A DNA stretch of 64,000 nt from Burkholderia ambifaria (GCF_001443045.1 NZ_LKPJ01000015.1:11916-75915); one strand, 5' to 3'. Shown: positions 19,784 through 31,182, counted from the stretch's first letter. Program-made: numbers and translations. Notes: generated by a model from the letters alone, not told the origin.

Positions 19784-21673
19784 ATGCCTCAATCTTTCGT
19801 GCTGCCCGCCACCGCGGGCCGCAACGACCTGCTCGCGCAGGCGCATGCCCGTTCGACCGCGGTCGGCCTGCGCGCAAACGAGCGCCCCGATTTCTCGCCG
19901 CTATCGCGACTCGCGCTGCGCGAACTGCTCGACACGAACCACGCACTGTTCGCGCACGCACGCCCCGTGATGGAGAACCTCCACGCGCAGATCGCCGACA
20001 CGCAAAGCCTCGTGCTGCTCACCGATGCCGATGGCGTGATCCTGCACAGCATCGGCGACGCGGACTTCATCGAGAAAGCCAACCGCGTCGCACTGTGCAC
20101 CGGCGTATCGTGGGCCGAAGGCGCACGCGGCACGAACGCGATCGGCACCGCCCTCGCATCGGGCCAGGCGGTCGCCGTGCACGGGTCCGAACATTTCCTG
20201 CGCGCGAACCATATCCTCACCTGCTCGTGCGCGCCGATCATCGACCCGTTCGGCCGCACGCTCGGCACGCTCGACGTGAGCGGCGACCCGCGCGGCTTCA
20301 GCCCCCATACGCTCGCGCTCGTGCGGATGTCCGCGCAGCTGATCGAGAATCATCTGTTCGCGAACCAGTGCGCGGAAGCGCTGCGACTGCGCTTTCACGC
20401 ACACGAGGATTGCGTCGACTCGCTGTTCGCGGGGCTCGTCGCGTTCGGCCCCGACGGCGGGCTGATCGCCGCGAACCGCAGCGCGCAATTCCAGCTCGGC
20501 GCGACGTTCGATGCATTGCAGCATCAAGGCTGCGATGCGCTGTTCGGGATGCACTTCGGCCAACTCGCACAGCAGGCGGCCCGCGCGCCCGGCGCACCGT
20601 TGCGCCTCACGCTGTCGACCGGCGTGCGCGTGCTCGCGCGCTGCGAATTCGCGGAAACGCACAAGACGGCCGTCGCCGTCACGCCGCCTGCCCCTGCCGT
20701 GCACACGCGGGCGCCGGACCCCGACACGATCACGTTCGCAACGCTCGATACCGGCGATGCGCGAATGGCCGCCGTGCTCGAACGCGTCGCGAAGATCCGT
20801 GGACGCGACCTGCCGCTGCTGATCCTCGGCCAGACCGGCACCGGCAAGGAATGGCTCGCGCGTGCGCTCCACCAGGCTTCGCCGCGCGCGGACGGCCCGT
20901 TCGTCGCGGTCAACTGCGCGGCGCTGCCGGATTCGCTGATCGAAGCCGAACTGTTCGGCTATGAAGACGGCGCCTTCACCGGCGCACGCAAGCGCGGCAG
21001 CCCCGGCAAGATCGCGCAGGCCGACGGCGGTACGCTGTTTCTCGACGAAATCGGCGACATGCCGCTCGCGCAGCAGGTCCGACTGATGCGCGTGCTGCAG
21101 GAGCGCGCGGTGATGCCGCTCGGCGGCGCGCGCGCGGTGCCGGTCGACGTGCGCGTGGTCTGCGCGACCCATCGCGACCTGCGCGCGATGATCGCCGAAG
21201 GCACGTTCCGCGAAGACCTGTTCTACCGGATCAACGGACTCGCGGTCACGCTGCCGGCGCTCGCCGCGCGTACCGACCTGCCCGCGCTCGTCGAGCGGAT
21301 CCTCGCGCGGCTCGCGCGCAGCGAACCGATGCCGACCCGCCTCGCGGCCGACGTGCTCGACGCGTTCATGCGACACCGCTGGCCCGGCAACCTGCGGCAA
21401 ATGACCAACGTGCTGCGTACGGCCGGCATGCTCGCCGAAGACGAAGCCGAGATCACGCTCGCGCACCTGCCCGACGATTTCTGGCTCGACTGCGACGACG
21501 CGACTTCAGCGCAAGCCGCACCGGCCGACACGCGCGAAGCGACGACGCTGCAGAGTCACCAGGCCGCGGTGATCGATGCGGTGCTCGCGCGGCACGGCGG
21601 CAACGTATCGGCCGCCGCGCGTGAGCTCGGGCTCGCGCGCAACACCGTGTACCGCTACCTGCGGCGACACTGA
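19784..21673 (+). CDS. Sigma-54-dependent Fis-family activator (AcoR-like)
   Basis: A 629-residue enhancer-binding protein. Residues about 60-190 form a GAF sensory domain, about 310-540 the AAA+ ATPase, and the last 45 residues a Fis-type helix-turn-helix (LARHGGNVSAAARELGLARN). The Walker A motif reads GQTGTGKE, the sigma-54 contact loop GAFTGA is intact, and the Walker B region is GGTLFLDEIGD. It should activate sigma-54 promoters in response to a small molecule bound by the GAF domain. A candidate sigma-54 promoter lies 53 bp after its stop in front of the ferredoxin gene. Its own leader carries four hairpin repeats. Confidence 0.93.
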   Translation: MPQSFVLPATAGRNDLLAQAHARSTAVGLRANERPDFSPLSRLALRELLDTNHALFAHARPVMENLHAQIADTQSLVLLTDADGVILHSIGDADFIEKANRVALCTGVSWAEGARGTNAIGTALASGQAVAVHGSEHFLRANHILTCSCAPIIDPFGRTLGTLDVSGDPRGFSPHTLALVRMSAQLIENHLFANQCAEALRLRFHAHEDCVDSLFAGLVAFGPDGGLIAANRSAQFQLGATFDALQHQGCDALFGMHFGQLAQQAARAPGAPLRLTLSTGVRVLARCEFAETHKTAVAVTPPAPAVHTRAPDPDTITFATLDTGDARMAAVLERVAKIRGRDLPLLILGQTGTGKEWLARALHQASPRADGPFVAVNCAALPDSLIEAELFGYEDGAFTGARKRGSPGKIAQADGGTLFLDEIGDMPLAQQVRLMRVLQERAVMPLGGARAVPVDVRVVCATHRDLRAMIAEGTFREDLFYRINGLAVTLPALAARTDLPALVERILARLARSEPMPTRLAADVLDAFMRHRWPGNLRQMTNVLRTAGMLAEDEAEITLAHLPDDFWLDCDDATSAQAAPADTREATTLQSHQAAVIDAVLARHGGNVSAAARELGLARNTVYRYLRRH

Positions 21674-21725
21674 CCACCGGGCCGGCCGCCCGGCGGGCGC
21701 CGGCCGCAGGCGGCTTCGGGTATGC

Positions 21726-21742
21726 TTGGCGCTCGCCTTGCC
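21726..21742 (+). promoter_or_regulatory. Candidate sigma-54 promoter before the ferredoxin gene
   Basis: TTGGCGCTCGCCTTGCC contains GG and GC separated by exactly 10 nt, the diagnostic -24/-12 spacing. It lies between the sigma-54 activator gene and the ferredoxin gene, about 50 bp before the ferredoxin ATG. The -24 box departs from consensus (GGCGC rather than GGCAC). Confidence 0.4.
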
Positions 21743-21750
21743 GCCGCTTC

Positions 21751-21786
21751 GCCGCCCGTTTCGCCGCCCGTTTCGCCGCCCGTTTC
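21751..21786 (+). repeat. Three tandem 12-nt units before the ferredoxin gene
   Basis: GCCGCCCGTTTC is repeated three times in a row, ending 5 bp before the ATG of the 2Fe-2S protein. It replaces any clear Shine-Dalgarno sequence there, so copy-number change could alter spacing between promoter and start codon. Confidence 0.8.
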
Positions 21787-21791
21787 GACCC

Positions 21792-22094
21792 ATGACCGAT
21801 TCCGACCACCCGCCCCTCGTGCGCATCGAGCCGCTCGGCGCGACGTTCGACGCCCCCGATTCGCTGACACTGCTCGAGGCCGCCGCGTTCGCGCACGTCA
21901 GGCTGCCGCGCTCGTGCCGCAACGGCACGTGCCGAAGCTGTCTGTGCAGGATCGTCAGCGGAAGCGTACGCTACACGATCGAATGGCCGGGGCTGAGCCG
22001 CGAGGAAAAGGCCGACGGCTACACGCTGCCGTGCGTGGCCGTCGCGACCTCGGATATCGTGCTCGACGTGCCCGACGCGGAGATGATCGACTGA
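21792..22094 (+). CDS. 2Fe-2S ferredoxin-like protein
   Basis: A 100-residue plant-type [2Fe-2S] protein. The cysteine cluster SCRNGTCRSCLC gives the standard C-x4-C-x2-C spacing near residues 40-49, and the distant fourth ligand is the cysteine in YTLPCVAV near residue 80. It should act as a one-electron carrier in the cytoplasm. The start at 21792 is the first methionine of the domain; a frame upstream exists only as arginine-rich repeat translation. Its location after a sigma-54 activator and a candidate -24/-12 promoter suggests it is a target. The redox partner is not encoded nearby. Confidence 0.88.
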   Translation: MTDSDHPPLVRIEPLGATFDAPDSLTLLEAAAFAHVRLPRSCRNGTCRSCLCRIVSGSVRYTIEWPGLSREEKADGYTLPCVAVATSDIVLDVPDAEMID

Positions 22095-22157
22095 AGACTG
22101 ATCGCGGCGTGCGACCGCGCGCCGTCCTGCAACGATGATGCCTGCCTGGAGAACGTC

Positions 22158-22652
22158 ATGACCCAGCCAACCGATCCCATCGAGAAACAAGCCTTGCTCG
22201 CCGCGCCGCTCGCGCGCGTCTGGGAAGCCGTCAGCAATGCCGGGGAATTCGGCACCTGGTTCGGCGTGACGTTCGACGGGCCGTTCGTGGCCGACCAGCC
22301 GCTGTTCGGTCGCATCACGCCGACGCGCGTCGACGACGACGTCGCCAAAGCACAGGAGCCGTATGCGGGCACTGTGTTCGAAATCGTCGTCGATCGCGTC
22401 GAGCCGAAGCAACTGTTCTCCTTTCGCTGGCACCCGTTCGCGATCGATCCGAACTTCGATTACGCGTCCGAGCCGATGACGCTCGTCACCTTCACGCTTG
22501 CGGAAACCAACGGCGGCACGCTGCTGACGGTCACCGAGACGGGTTTCGACCAGTTGATCGAAGCACGCCGTGCGAAGGCGCGCGAGATGAACGATCAGGG
22601 CTGGGCCGCGCAGATGATGTTGATCACGAAATATCTGGCGAAGCACGCATAG
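22158..22652 (+). CDS. SRPBCC-family protein (AHSA1/START-like)
   Basis: A 164-residue protein of the helix-grip AHSA1 group. It begins with IEKQALLAAPLARVWEAVSNAGEFGTWFG (shown here as a description of residues 9-37) and continues through the family's central strands (FEIVVDRVEPKQLFSFRWHP) to a terminal helix. It has a hydrophobic ligand cavity in known structures, but no function can be assigned. It is 63 bp downstream of the ferredoxin gene and could be cotranscribed with it. Confidence 0.88.
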   Translation: MTQPTDPIEKQALLAAPLARVWEAVSNAGEFGTWFGVTFDGPFVADQPLFGRITPTRVDDDVAKAQEPYAGTVFEIVVDRVEPKQLFSFRWHPFAIDPNFDYASEPMTLVTFTLAETNGGTLLTVTETGFDQLIEARRAKAREMNDQGWAAQMMLITKYLAKHA

Positions 22653-22744
22653 CGCGCTGCAACGCCGCACGCCCCAGCCGACATGCGCATTGACGCGCAT
22701 GGCATAATCCGCCCCATTGCCGTCCACACGCCGCCGCGTATCGC

Positions 22745-23122
22745 ATGCTGAGTCGCCGCCTCCGGAAGATCGTCAGTCTGATCGGGATGCTTGCCATCCT
22801 GATGACGGCGCTCGCGCCGACGATCTCGCAGGCGCTGACGACGCAAGACCGCGTCGACGCGCTGCTTGCCGGTTACTGCACGGCTGCGCCGGCTGGCAGC
22901 GACCATGCCGGCGATTCGTCGTCGAAGAGCCTGCAGGCCCATCTGCAGGCTTGCGGTTATTGCAGCCTGCTTGCCCATACACCTGCCCTGCCCGCGCCCG
23001 AACTCACGTTCGCGGCCAACATTCATCCCCTCCAGCATCGCGAAGCAACCCGTTTCGAAAGCCTGCGCCGCACGCTGTCGCTCACGGCCGCGCAACCGCG
23101 CGCCCCGCCGTTCGCGTCCTGA
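22745..23122 (+). CDS. DUF2946 family protein, first gene of a copper-handling cluster
   Basis: A 125-residue exported or membrane-anchored protein. An N-terminal hydrophobic segment (residues 9-30, IVSLIGMLAILMTALAPTIS) is followed by the DUF2946 signature HLQACGYCSLLAH, a histidine/cysteine cluster suited to metal binding. DUF2946 genes are regularly found with TonB receptors and copper proteins, and here the next genes are copC and a PCu(A)C chaperone. A metal-related role is therefore inferred. The start is the first ATG after a T-rich stretch. Confidence 0.82.
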   Translation: MLSRRLRKIVSLIGMLAILMTALAPTISQALTTQDRVDALLAGYCTAAPAGSDHAGDSSSKSLQAHLQACGYCSLLAHTPALPAPELTFAANIHPLQHREATRFESLRRTLSLTAAQPRAPPFAS

Positions 23123-23346
23123 TTCGTCGTCACTGTGCGTGATGCCGTAGCGCATCGCGCCGTCCGCATGCGCGCTGCGCGTGCATGCCGTGTCACGTTT
23201 CGAAGGACGATCATGTTCGACCGTATTGCTCGCGGCTCCATGCCGTGCGTGTGCTCGCCCGCTTCAGGCAATCGCGCGCACGCGAATGCATGGCCGCGTG
23301 TCGAATGCATCGTTCTCCTTGTCATTCCCAACCGGATCATCCCGTC

Positions 23347-23712
23347 ATGAAAACCACCGCTTTCCTCCGCGGCGCACTCGTCGCACTCGGCTTCGTCGTC
23401 GCACAGGCCGCTCACGCACACGCGCATCCGAAAACCCTCGAACCCGCCGCCAACGCCACGTTGTCGAGCGCACCGCACGCGGTCACGATCGACTTCAGCG
23501 AAACGCTCGAACCTGCATTCAGTTCCATTGCCGTCACCGACAGCAACGGCCAGTCGGTCGTCGACGGGAAATCCGTCGTCGACGCCGGCAACCGGAAACG
23601 GATGCACGTCGCGCTGGCGAACCTGGCACCCGGTGCGTACACGGTCACATGGGTTGCAGTGGCGAGCGACGGCCATCGCACGCAAGGCCGCTATACGTTC
23701 ACGCTGAAGTAA
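23347..23712 (+). CDS. copC: CopC-family periplasmic copper-binding protein
   Basis: A 121-residue exported protein. A signal peptide (about residues 1-24, GALVALGFVVAQAAHA) leads directly into the histidine motif AHAHPKTLEPA, with the N-terminal His that ligates Cu(II). The late motif VASDGHRTQGRYTFTL is the family C-terminus. It is a copper carrier of the periplasm. The ATG at 23347 is chosen because it gives a normal signal peptide. The usual partner copD is not in this window; a PCu(A)C chaperone gene follows 50 bp later. Confidence 0.9.
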   Translation: MKTTAFLRGALVALGFVVAQAAHAHAHPKTLEPAANATLSSAPHAVTIDFSETLEPAFSSIAVTDSNGQSVVDGKSVVDAGNRKRMHVALANLAPGAYTVTWVAVASDGHRTQGRYTFTLK

Positions 23713-23762
23713 CCCGCACGATACCCACGCGGCAATCTTCCTTCCGACCAGGAACACACTCG

Positions 23763-24209
23763 ATGAAACGCTCGATTCCAACCAGCCTGCTGTTTGCCCT
23801 GCTCGCGCTGCAGGCACCGGTCACGTTCGCCGCGCCGACCGTACAGGCCAATGCGTGCTGGATCCGCGCGATGCCGGCGACGGTGCCGTCGTCCGGCTAC
23901 TTCACGCTGAAGAACGACGGCGACAAGCCTGCCACGCTCACGGGCATCGATACGCCCGCGTTCGGGATGGCGATGATCCACGAAACGCAGACGGCCGGCA
24001 GCACTGCGAAGATGGTTCACGTCGATGCGGTCACCGTGCCTGCGCACGGCACGTTGACGTTCAAGCCGAAGCGCTATCACGTGATGCTGGAGGAGCCGCG
24101 CCAGCCGGTCGCGCCCGGCGCGAAGGTGCCGTTCCGGCTGCATTTCGCCGACGGCTCGACGGTGTCCGTGAGCTGCGACGCGAAGGCGCCTTCCCATACC
24201 GGCCTGTAA
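23763..24209 (+). CDS. Periplasmic copper chaperone PCu(A)C (DUF461)
   Basis: A 148-residue exported protein with a signal peptide ending near VTFAAP. The copper-ligand pattern of PCu(A)C is visible: MIHETQTAG with Met and His, KMVHVDAV, and YHVMLEEP (the H-x-M pair near residue 107). The pattern corresponds to H(M)x10Mx21HxM. It delivers Cu(I) to the CuA site of cytochrome oxidase in known cases. It lies 50 bp after copC and 32 bp before a small membrane protein gene. Confidence 0.92.
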   Translation: MKRSIPTSLLFALLALQAPVTFAAPTVQANACWIRAMPATVPSSGYFTLKNDGDKPATLTGIDTPAFGMAMIHETQTAGSTAKMVHVDAVTVPAHGTLTFKPKRYHVMLEEPRQPVAPGAKVPFRLHFADGSTVSVSCDAKAPSHTGL

Positions 24210-24241
24210 TGCCGCAACCGCACCGACCGATGGAGACGAAC

Positions 24242-24418
24242 ATGAACAAGGAACGCCTGCCGCTGGCCGATCTGATCGTCCGCTACCGGACGCCGCTGAA
24301 TGTCGCCGCGTTGATCGTCTGCGGGTTATGGGCGGCGTGGATCGCCTGGATGACGCGGCCGGCCGCGATCGATACGCCGTCGTCGATCGCGGCCTACTGC
24401 ATGCGCGACGCGAACTGA
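24242..24418 (+). CDS. Small single-pass membrane protein in the copper cluster
   Basis: A 58-residue protein with one hydrophobic helix (VAALIVCGLWAAWIAWM, about residues 20-36) and a polar tail ending in two closely spaced charged residues and a cysteine (AAYCMRDAN). It is preceded by GGAGACGAAC as a ribosome site and is likely the last gene of the copC cluster. No family is recognised. Confidence 0.6.
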   Translation: MNKERLPLADLIVRYRTPLNVAALIVCGLWAAWIAWMTRPAAIDTPSSIAAYCMRDAN

Positions 24419-24510
24419 CGCGCCGCCACGGTTCCGGCGGATGCCTGCGCCGTTTTGGCGTGGCATCATCACTTCATCCCGACCGCCGGAACCGCCTCTC
24501 GGAGCGACGC

Positions 24511-25140
24511 ATGGCCATTCAGACCTGGATGCTGTTTGCCGCAGCCTATCTCGCGACGACGCTGTCGCCCGGGCCCAACGTATTGCTCGTGATTCGCAAC
24601 ACCGTGCGCTACGGCACGCACGGCACCGCCGCGACGATCGCGGGCAATCTCGTCGCGCAGGCCGTGGTCGTGATGCTCGTCGCGCTCGGCGTCGGCGCGG
24701 TGCTCGCCGCGATGCCGCCGCTGTTCATCGCGATGAAGATCGTCGGCGCCGCGTATCTGATCTTTCTGGGCATCCGGCAACTGCGCGGCGACCGGAAAGC
24801 CGCTACGTCGACCGGCGCAGCGCAGATCGCCGTGCCCGATCGCAGGAAGCTGTTCCGCGAAGCGCTGTTCGTGTCGGGCAGCAATCCGAAGACGATGATC
24901 TTTCTGTCGGCGTTCATGCCGCAGTTCATCGCGCACGATCGCCCGCTCGCGATGCAGTTCGTCGTGATGTACGCGACGATCGCATGCACCGTCATCGTCG
25001 TGCACAGCGTCTATTCGTTCGGCGTGCGCCGGCTTCATCGCGGCTTCGGCGTCAGCCCGTGGGTTCGTGCGGCCAAGCGCGCCAGCGGGCTGCTGTTCGT
25101 CGGGCTCGGGATCAGGCTGCTGACCGCGCGGCAGGCGTAA
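24511..25140 (+). CDS. LysE/RhtB-family amino acid exporter
   Basis: A 209-residue inner-membrane protein with six hydrophobic helices. The family start MAIQTWMLFAAAYLATTLSPGPN contains the conserved SPGPN motif, and GSNPKTMIFLSAFMPQF near residue 130 is the second conserved segment. It exports amino acids or derivatives such as homoserine lactones; the substrate cannot be told. GGAGCGACGC precedes the ATG at 24511. It is convergent with the kinase gene that follows. Confidence 0.93.
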   Translation: MAIQTWMLFAAAYLATTLSPGPNVLLVIRNTVRYGTHGTAATIAGNLVAQAVVVMLVALGVGAVLAAMPPLFIAMKIVGAAYLIFLGIRQLRGDRKAATSTGAAQIAVPDRRKLFREALFVSGSNPKTMIFLSAFMPQFIAHDRPLAMQFVVMYATIACTVIVVHSVYSFGVRRLHRGFGVSPWVRAAKRASGLLFVGLGIRLLTARQA

Positions 25141-25180
25141 CGGTCCGCACGGCGAGCGCCCGCGCCGCGACGGAACGCCG

Positions 25181-26506
25181 TCACGCCTTCGACGCCGCCA
25201 ATACGGCCGATACCTCGCCGAACGACGGCCGCGCGTCGACATCCTCGTTCAGACACGCAGCCGCCAGCGCATCGAGTGCGTGCGAACCTTCCCGCGCACG
25301 CGGCTCGCATCGCGCCAGCAATTCGCCGAGCAGATAACCGAACGCCCTGACTTCGAGCCGTTCGAGCCGCGCTGCGCGCACGTGGTCGTTCACGTCGTAG
25401 ACCGACGCCGCGCCGAAATCGCCGAGCAGCGCACCGCCCTCGCCGTCGTGCAGGATGTTGTGCGCGTACAGGTCGCCATGCATGATGCCGCGCGCGTGCA
25501 GATGCGCCGCGACCGACGCGATGCCGAGCGCGATTCGCGATGCCGCGGCCGGCTCGAATCGCGCGTCGGCCGCATACACGTCGCGCGTACAGGACGCGAA
25601 GCTCGGCGGCCCGGCGAGGTTCGTCAGCGCCGGATCGACCAGTTCCATCACGAGGCCGTGCGTGCCGTCCGGATGACCACGCACCTTGCCGATCACCGGA
25701 ATCATGTTCGGGTGGCGCCCGGCGTGCAGGCAAGCGGCCATTTCGCAATCGGGCAGGCCGTCGCTCGTGACCGCGCCCTTGAACAACTTGACCGCGACCG
25801 CTCGCGGCGCGGGGCCGTCCGTGCGCCACTGCGCGCGGTAGATGACGCCCGATGCGCCTTCGCCGAGCTTCTGGTCGCAGGTGAGCGACGTCCAGTCGAT
25901 GTCGGCAACGCCCGGCTCGGCCGAAGCCGCTGCCTCCGGCGCGGCGCCGAACGGATTGCCGGCGGACGCGAGCCACGCGAGGCGCGGCAGGCGCAGCAGC
26001 CACTCCGGCAGCGCGTCGAGCCGGTTCGCCGACAGCCGGACCAGTTCGAGTGCACCGCAGGCTGCCATTTCGGCGGGCAGCGCACGCAGCCGGTTGCCCG
26101 CGAGCATCAGCTTCTGCAAGCGCGAACAGTCGCCGATCTCGGCCGGCAGTGCGTCGATGTCGTTGTCGGTGAGGATCAGCCAGCGCAGCGCGCGCGGCAG
26201 CGAATGGCGTGGCACGGTACGAATCCGGTTCGCCTTGAAGCCGATCATGTCGAGCTGCTCACACGTGCCGAGGACTTCCGGGAATTCGGTAAAGCGATTG
26301 CCGGACGCGAACAGGATGCGCAGGCGCTGCAGCCGCGACAGGTCGTCCGGCAGCGCGGACAGCGCATTGCCGGACAGGTCGAGTACTTCGAGCGTGTCCG
26401 CCAGATCGAAGATCTCGCGCGGAAATTCGGTCAGCCCGCACGCGAGCTTGAGTTGCCGGGCGCCCGACAGCTGGCCGGACTGCAGTTGTTCGAGGGTCGT
26501 CGTCAC
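25181..26506 (-). CDS. Leucine-rich-repeat protein kinase
   Basis: A 441-residue fusion. Residues about 30-190 contain six to seven leucine-rich repeats of about 23 residues (LEVLDLSGNALSALP, LRILFASGNRFTEFP, LQKLMLAGNRLRALP). From about 210 a Ser/Thr-kinase-like domain follows: glycine loop LGEGASGVIY, catalytic lysine in VAVKLFKG, catalytic loop MHGDLYAHNIL, and metal motif GDFGAA. The lysine, catalytic aspartate, asparagine and DFG are present; the usual HRD arginine is replaced by glycine, as in non-RD kinases. The C-terminal lobe is short. There is no transmembrane segment or signal peptide, so it should act in the cytoplasm. It stands alone; its target is unknown. Confidence 0.9.
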   Translation of the reverse strand: MTTTLEQLQSGQLSGARQLKLACGLTEFPREIFDLADTLEVLDLSGNALSALPDDLSRLQRLRILFASGNRFTEFPEVLGTCEQLDMIGFKANRIRTVPRHSLPRALRWLILTDNDIDALPAEIGDCSRLQKLMLAGNRLRALPAEMAACGALELVRLSANRLDALPEWLLRLPRLAWLASAGNPFGAAPEAAASAEPGVADIDWTSLTCDQKLGEGASGVIYRAQWRTDGPAPRAVAVKLFKGAVTSDGLPDCEMAACLHAGRHPNMIPVIGKVRGHPDGTHGLVMELVDPALTNLAGPPSFASCTRDVYAADARFEPAAASRIALGIASVAAHLHARGIMHGDLYAHNILHDGEGGALLGDFGAASVYDVNDHVRAARLERLEVRAFGYLLGELLARCEPRAREGSHALDALAAACLNEDVDARPSFGEVSAVLAASKA

Positions 26507-26646
26507 GGGGAGAAAACGGGTTGCGGTTGCGATGATCGTCGGATCGATCCGACGAATTTTACCGGGATCGCTTCCGCCTCCCTCACCACCGTGTCACGCC
26601 CCCTTCACAAACGCGCAAGGTGACGCTAGAATTGCGGCCCTGCAGT

Positions 26647-26731
26647 GCCGACGTGGTGAAATTGGTAGACACGCTATCTTGAGGGGGTAGTGGCGAAAGC
26701 TGTGCGAGTTCGAGTCTCGCCGTCGGCACCA
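26647..26731 (+). tRNA. tRNA-Leu (anticodon GAG)
   Basis: An 85-nt class II tRNA with CCA encoded. Acceptor strands GCCGACG and CGTCGGC pair fully, the D-arm contains TGGTAGAC, the anticodon stem CTATC/GGTAG encloses TTGAGGG giving anticodon GAG, and the T-arm contains GTTCGAGTC. The long variable arm fits leucine. A terminator follows. Confidence 0.97.
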
Positions 26732-26762
26732 GACACGGTTTCTTCGTGTTTCGTGCAAGTGC

Positions 26763-26798
26763 AAAAAACCGCGACAGCGCAACGCTTCGCGGTTTTTT
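26763..26798 (+). terminator. Rho-independent terminator after tRNA-Leu
   Basis: Stem AAAAAACCGCGA / TCGCGGTTTTTT with a 12-nt loop, ending in T residues, 31 bp after the tRNA. Confidence 0.9.
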
Positions 26799-26937
26799 GT
26801 TTGTGCAGTGTTCACCGCGATGTCATTCGAATTCGGGAATACACAGGGTATCTCGACACGAGAGACTGTCCGCTGATCAGGTTGGACTGCCGAGTTGCCG
26901 GCTTCTCCAGCGATCACGCAATAGCCCTCCCCCGTCT

Positions 26938-29200
<2,263 letters not shown>

Positions 29201-29286
29201 CAGAACGACAAGCGCAACGCCGCACGCAAACAGCGGGCGGGAAGATTCGAGCAGGACGAGGCGTGCCGCGCCGCACGCCTCGTAAC

Positions 29287-30369
29287 CTAGCCATGCCTTC
29301 CGATCCGAAACACGCTGCGCAACTCGTCGTGATTGTGTACGTTGAGCCTGCGATAGATCTTGCGAACATGATCGACGACCGTGCTGTCGCGCAGCGCGAA
29401 GCCACGCGCAATCTCGCTGTGCGATCGGCCCAGCACGAGTTGCTCGCAGAGTTCGCGCTGCCGTTCGGTCAGGCCGAACGCGAAGCCGAGCCGTTCGATC
29501 GTCAGCTTGAGCGGCGGAAAGTGCTCGATATAGATCACGATCGCGAAATCGTGTTGCAACGCGGCCGTGTCGGTACATCGATAGGCCATGAACCGGAAGC
29601 GGCCCGCATTGTTGCGACGCTCGAACGTCGGGGGCTGCGCCGGATAGCCGCGCCAGATCCGGTTGATGTTCGACCGAAGCGGCGTGAGCCAGTCCGGCAA
29701 GCGTTCGTGACGGTAGAACGCGAGCGGCTCGCCGGCCGCGAGCGACAGCATCCGGATGCTGTCTGCGTTGTACAGCAGGAGCCGGCCATCGTCGTCGACC
29801 ACCACGATCGCGGACAGGCTGCATTCCGATTCGTGCAGCGACGGCTGCACGGGCCGCGATAGCGCGTGAGCGAGATGCCGCGCCACGGGTTCGATGTCGC
29901 GGTGATTCTGTTCCGAGAACGGACGACAGCCTGATGCGCGAGACAGCAGCAGGCTGCCCCAGCCGCGTGTGCCGTCTGTCGCGGTCAGCTCGAGACAATG
30001 ACGCATCGAAACCGGCCGCCACAGATCCGCATACATCTCGCTCGACAGCAGTTTATCGTCGTAGTGCGCGCTGTTGTCGAAACCGCGCCCACGGCGCATG
30101 GCATCGGAAAACGTGACGCCCAGCACCTCCTGCCGGGAGGTGTTGTGGATATTCGCGAAATACGTCGGCAATAACGTGTAGACCGTGTCGTTTTCGCTGC
30201 ACACGTCCGACACTGCGTAGTGCTCGTCGGCATAGAAGAACATGCCCCAATCGGCACCGACGATGTGCCGGGCCGCCTCAATCACATGAGGAATGACGAG
30301 ATGCGGCTCGACGGTGAGCGAACAGAGCCGACGAATATGACTGGTCAGCGCGACGTGCTTGTCAGACAT
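29287..30369 (-). CDS. LuxR-type helix-turn-helix transcriptional regulator
   Basis: A 360-residue regulator. The last 65 residues are a LuxR/GerE helix-turn-helix (FGLTERQRELCEQLVLGRSH, then IARGFALRDSTVVDHVRKIY). The N-terminal 280 residues contain a GAF/PAS-like region (HIVGADWGMFFYADE; VVVDDDGRLLLYNADS) but no acyl-homoserine lactone motif I recognise. The ATG at 30369 has GAGGAG 9-14 bp upstream; longer in-frame extensions have unnatural composition. It is convergent with dgdA. The signal it senses is unknown. Confidence 0.85.
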   Translation of the reverse strand: MSDKHVALTSHIRRLCSLTVEPHLVIPHVIEAARHIVGADWGMFFYADEHYAVSDVCSENDTVYTLLPTYFANIHNTSRQEVLGVTFSDAMRRGRGFDNSAHYDDKLLSSEMYADLWRPVSMRHCLELTATDGTRGWGSLLLSRASGCRPFSEQNHRDIEPVARHLAHALSRPVQPSLHESECSLSAIVVVDDDGRLLLYNADSIRMLSLAAGEPLAFYRHERLPDWLTPLRSNINRIWRGYPAQPPTFERRNNAGRFRFMAYRCTDTAALQHDFAIVIYIEHFPPLKLTIERLGFAFGLTERQRELCEQLVLGRSHSEIARGFALRDSTVVDHVRKIYRRLNVHNHDELRSVFRIGRHG

Positions 30370-30909
30370 GAATGCGCTCCTCGAGCGTACGCCGGATTCA
30401 TTCACACGTTCCGCGATATCCATCCAGCTTAGACATTCCACATGACAACTACGGCAATTACCCCCTTTCAAGAGGGCGTCAATCCGGCACGCGGGTTCTA
30501 TCATTCCGCCATTCCGGTTGCAGGTGCGTGACGAACCCATTGCCGCGTTCGGCATCCGGAATTTGTCCGACGCAATGCAATTGCGGCTGAAGTATCCGAT
30601 TCGCGATACGACATAACGCCCGAGCAAGACGACTCGACACGCACGACCAGGCCGCGGCGCGAAGCCGCGCATGCCGATGCGCCAGTCACGGGAAAACCTT
30701 GGGGAATCGCCGGGGGGAATCGACGTTACGAATGTGGGCGTGGACAGACGCAGGTCTGTCGACCGTGGATGCTGGCACGTCGCGCATCACGATGCAGATG
30801 AGCACGCCGGAAGCAGCCTCACGCATGCGGAGTGTCGAAATATGCGGACGATGCGGAATCCGCGTCGGTCGCGCTGTTGTTGCAGCGCTTTTTCATGTGA
30901 GGTGCCACG

Positions 30910-31182
30910 ATGAAGAGCATGTACAAGGCGGCACTGGCCGTCATCTGTGTGCTGGGTGCGTCGAGTCTCGCCCAAGCACAGGACGAAGGCGCCGCGGCGG
31001 CGTCGAACAAGCCGTCCGACTCGGCGATCAGCGCGACATCGATGGGCAGCATGCCCAGCGCGGGTTCGCAGGCGGGGGCGCGGATCGGAATCACGCGCGC
31101 GCAAGTCAAGGAGGAACTCCTGCGTATGCAGAAGTCTGGGGAACTCCAGCGTATCAACGAGCTGTACGGCGGCGGCCAGTAG
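30910..31182 (+). CDS. DUF4148 family small exported protein
   Basis: A 90-residue protein with a signal peptide (ALAVICVLGASSLAQA, cleavage near residue 23), an alanine/serine-rich middle and the DUF4148 C-terminus ITRAQVKEELLRMQKSGEL. The family is very common in Burkholderia and of unknown function, probably periplasmic. GTGAGGTGCC precedes the ATG. It stands alone. Confidence 0.85.
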   Translation: MKSMYKAALAVICVLGASSLAQAQDEGAAAASNKPSDSAISATSMGSMPSAGSQAGARIGITRAQVKEELLRMQKSGELQRINELYGGGQ

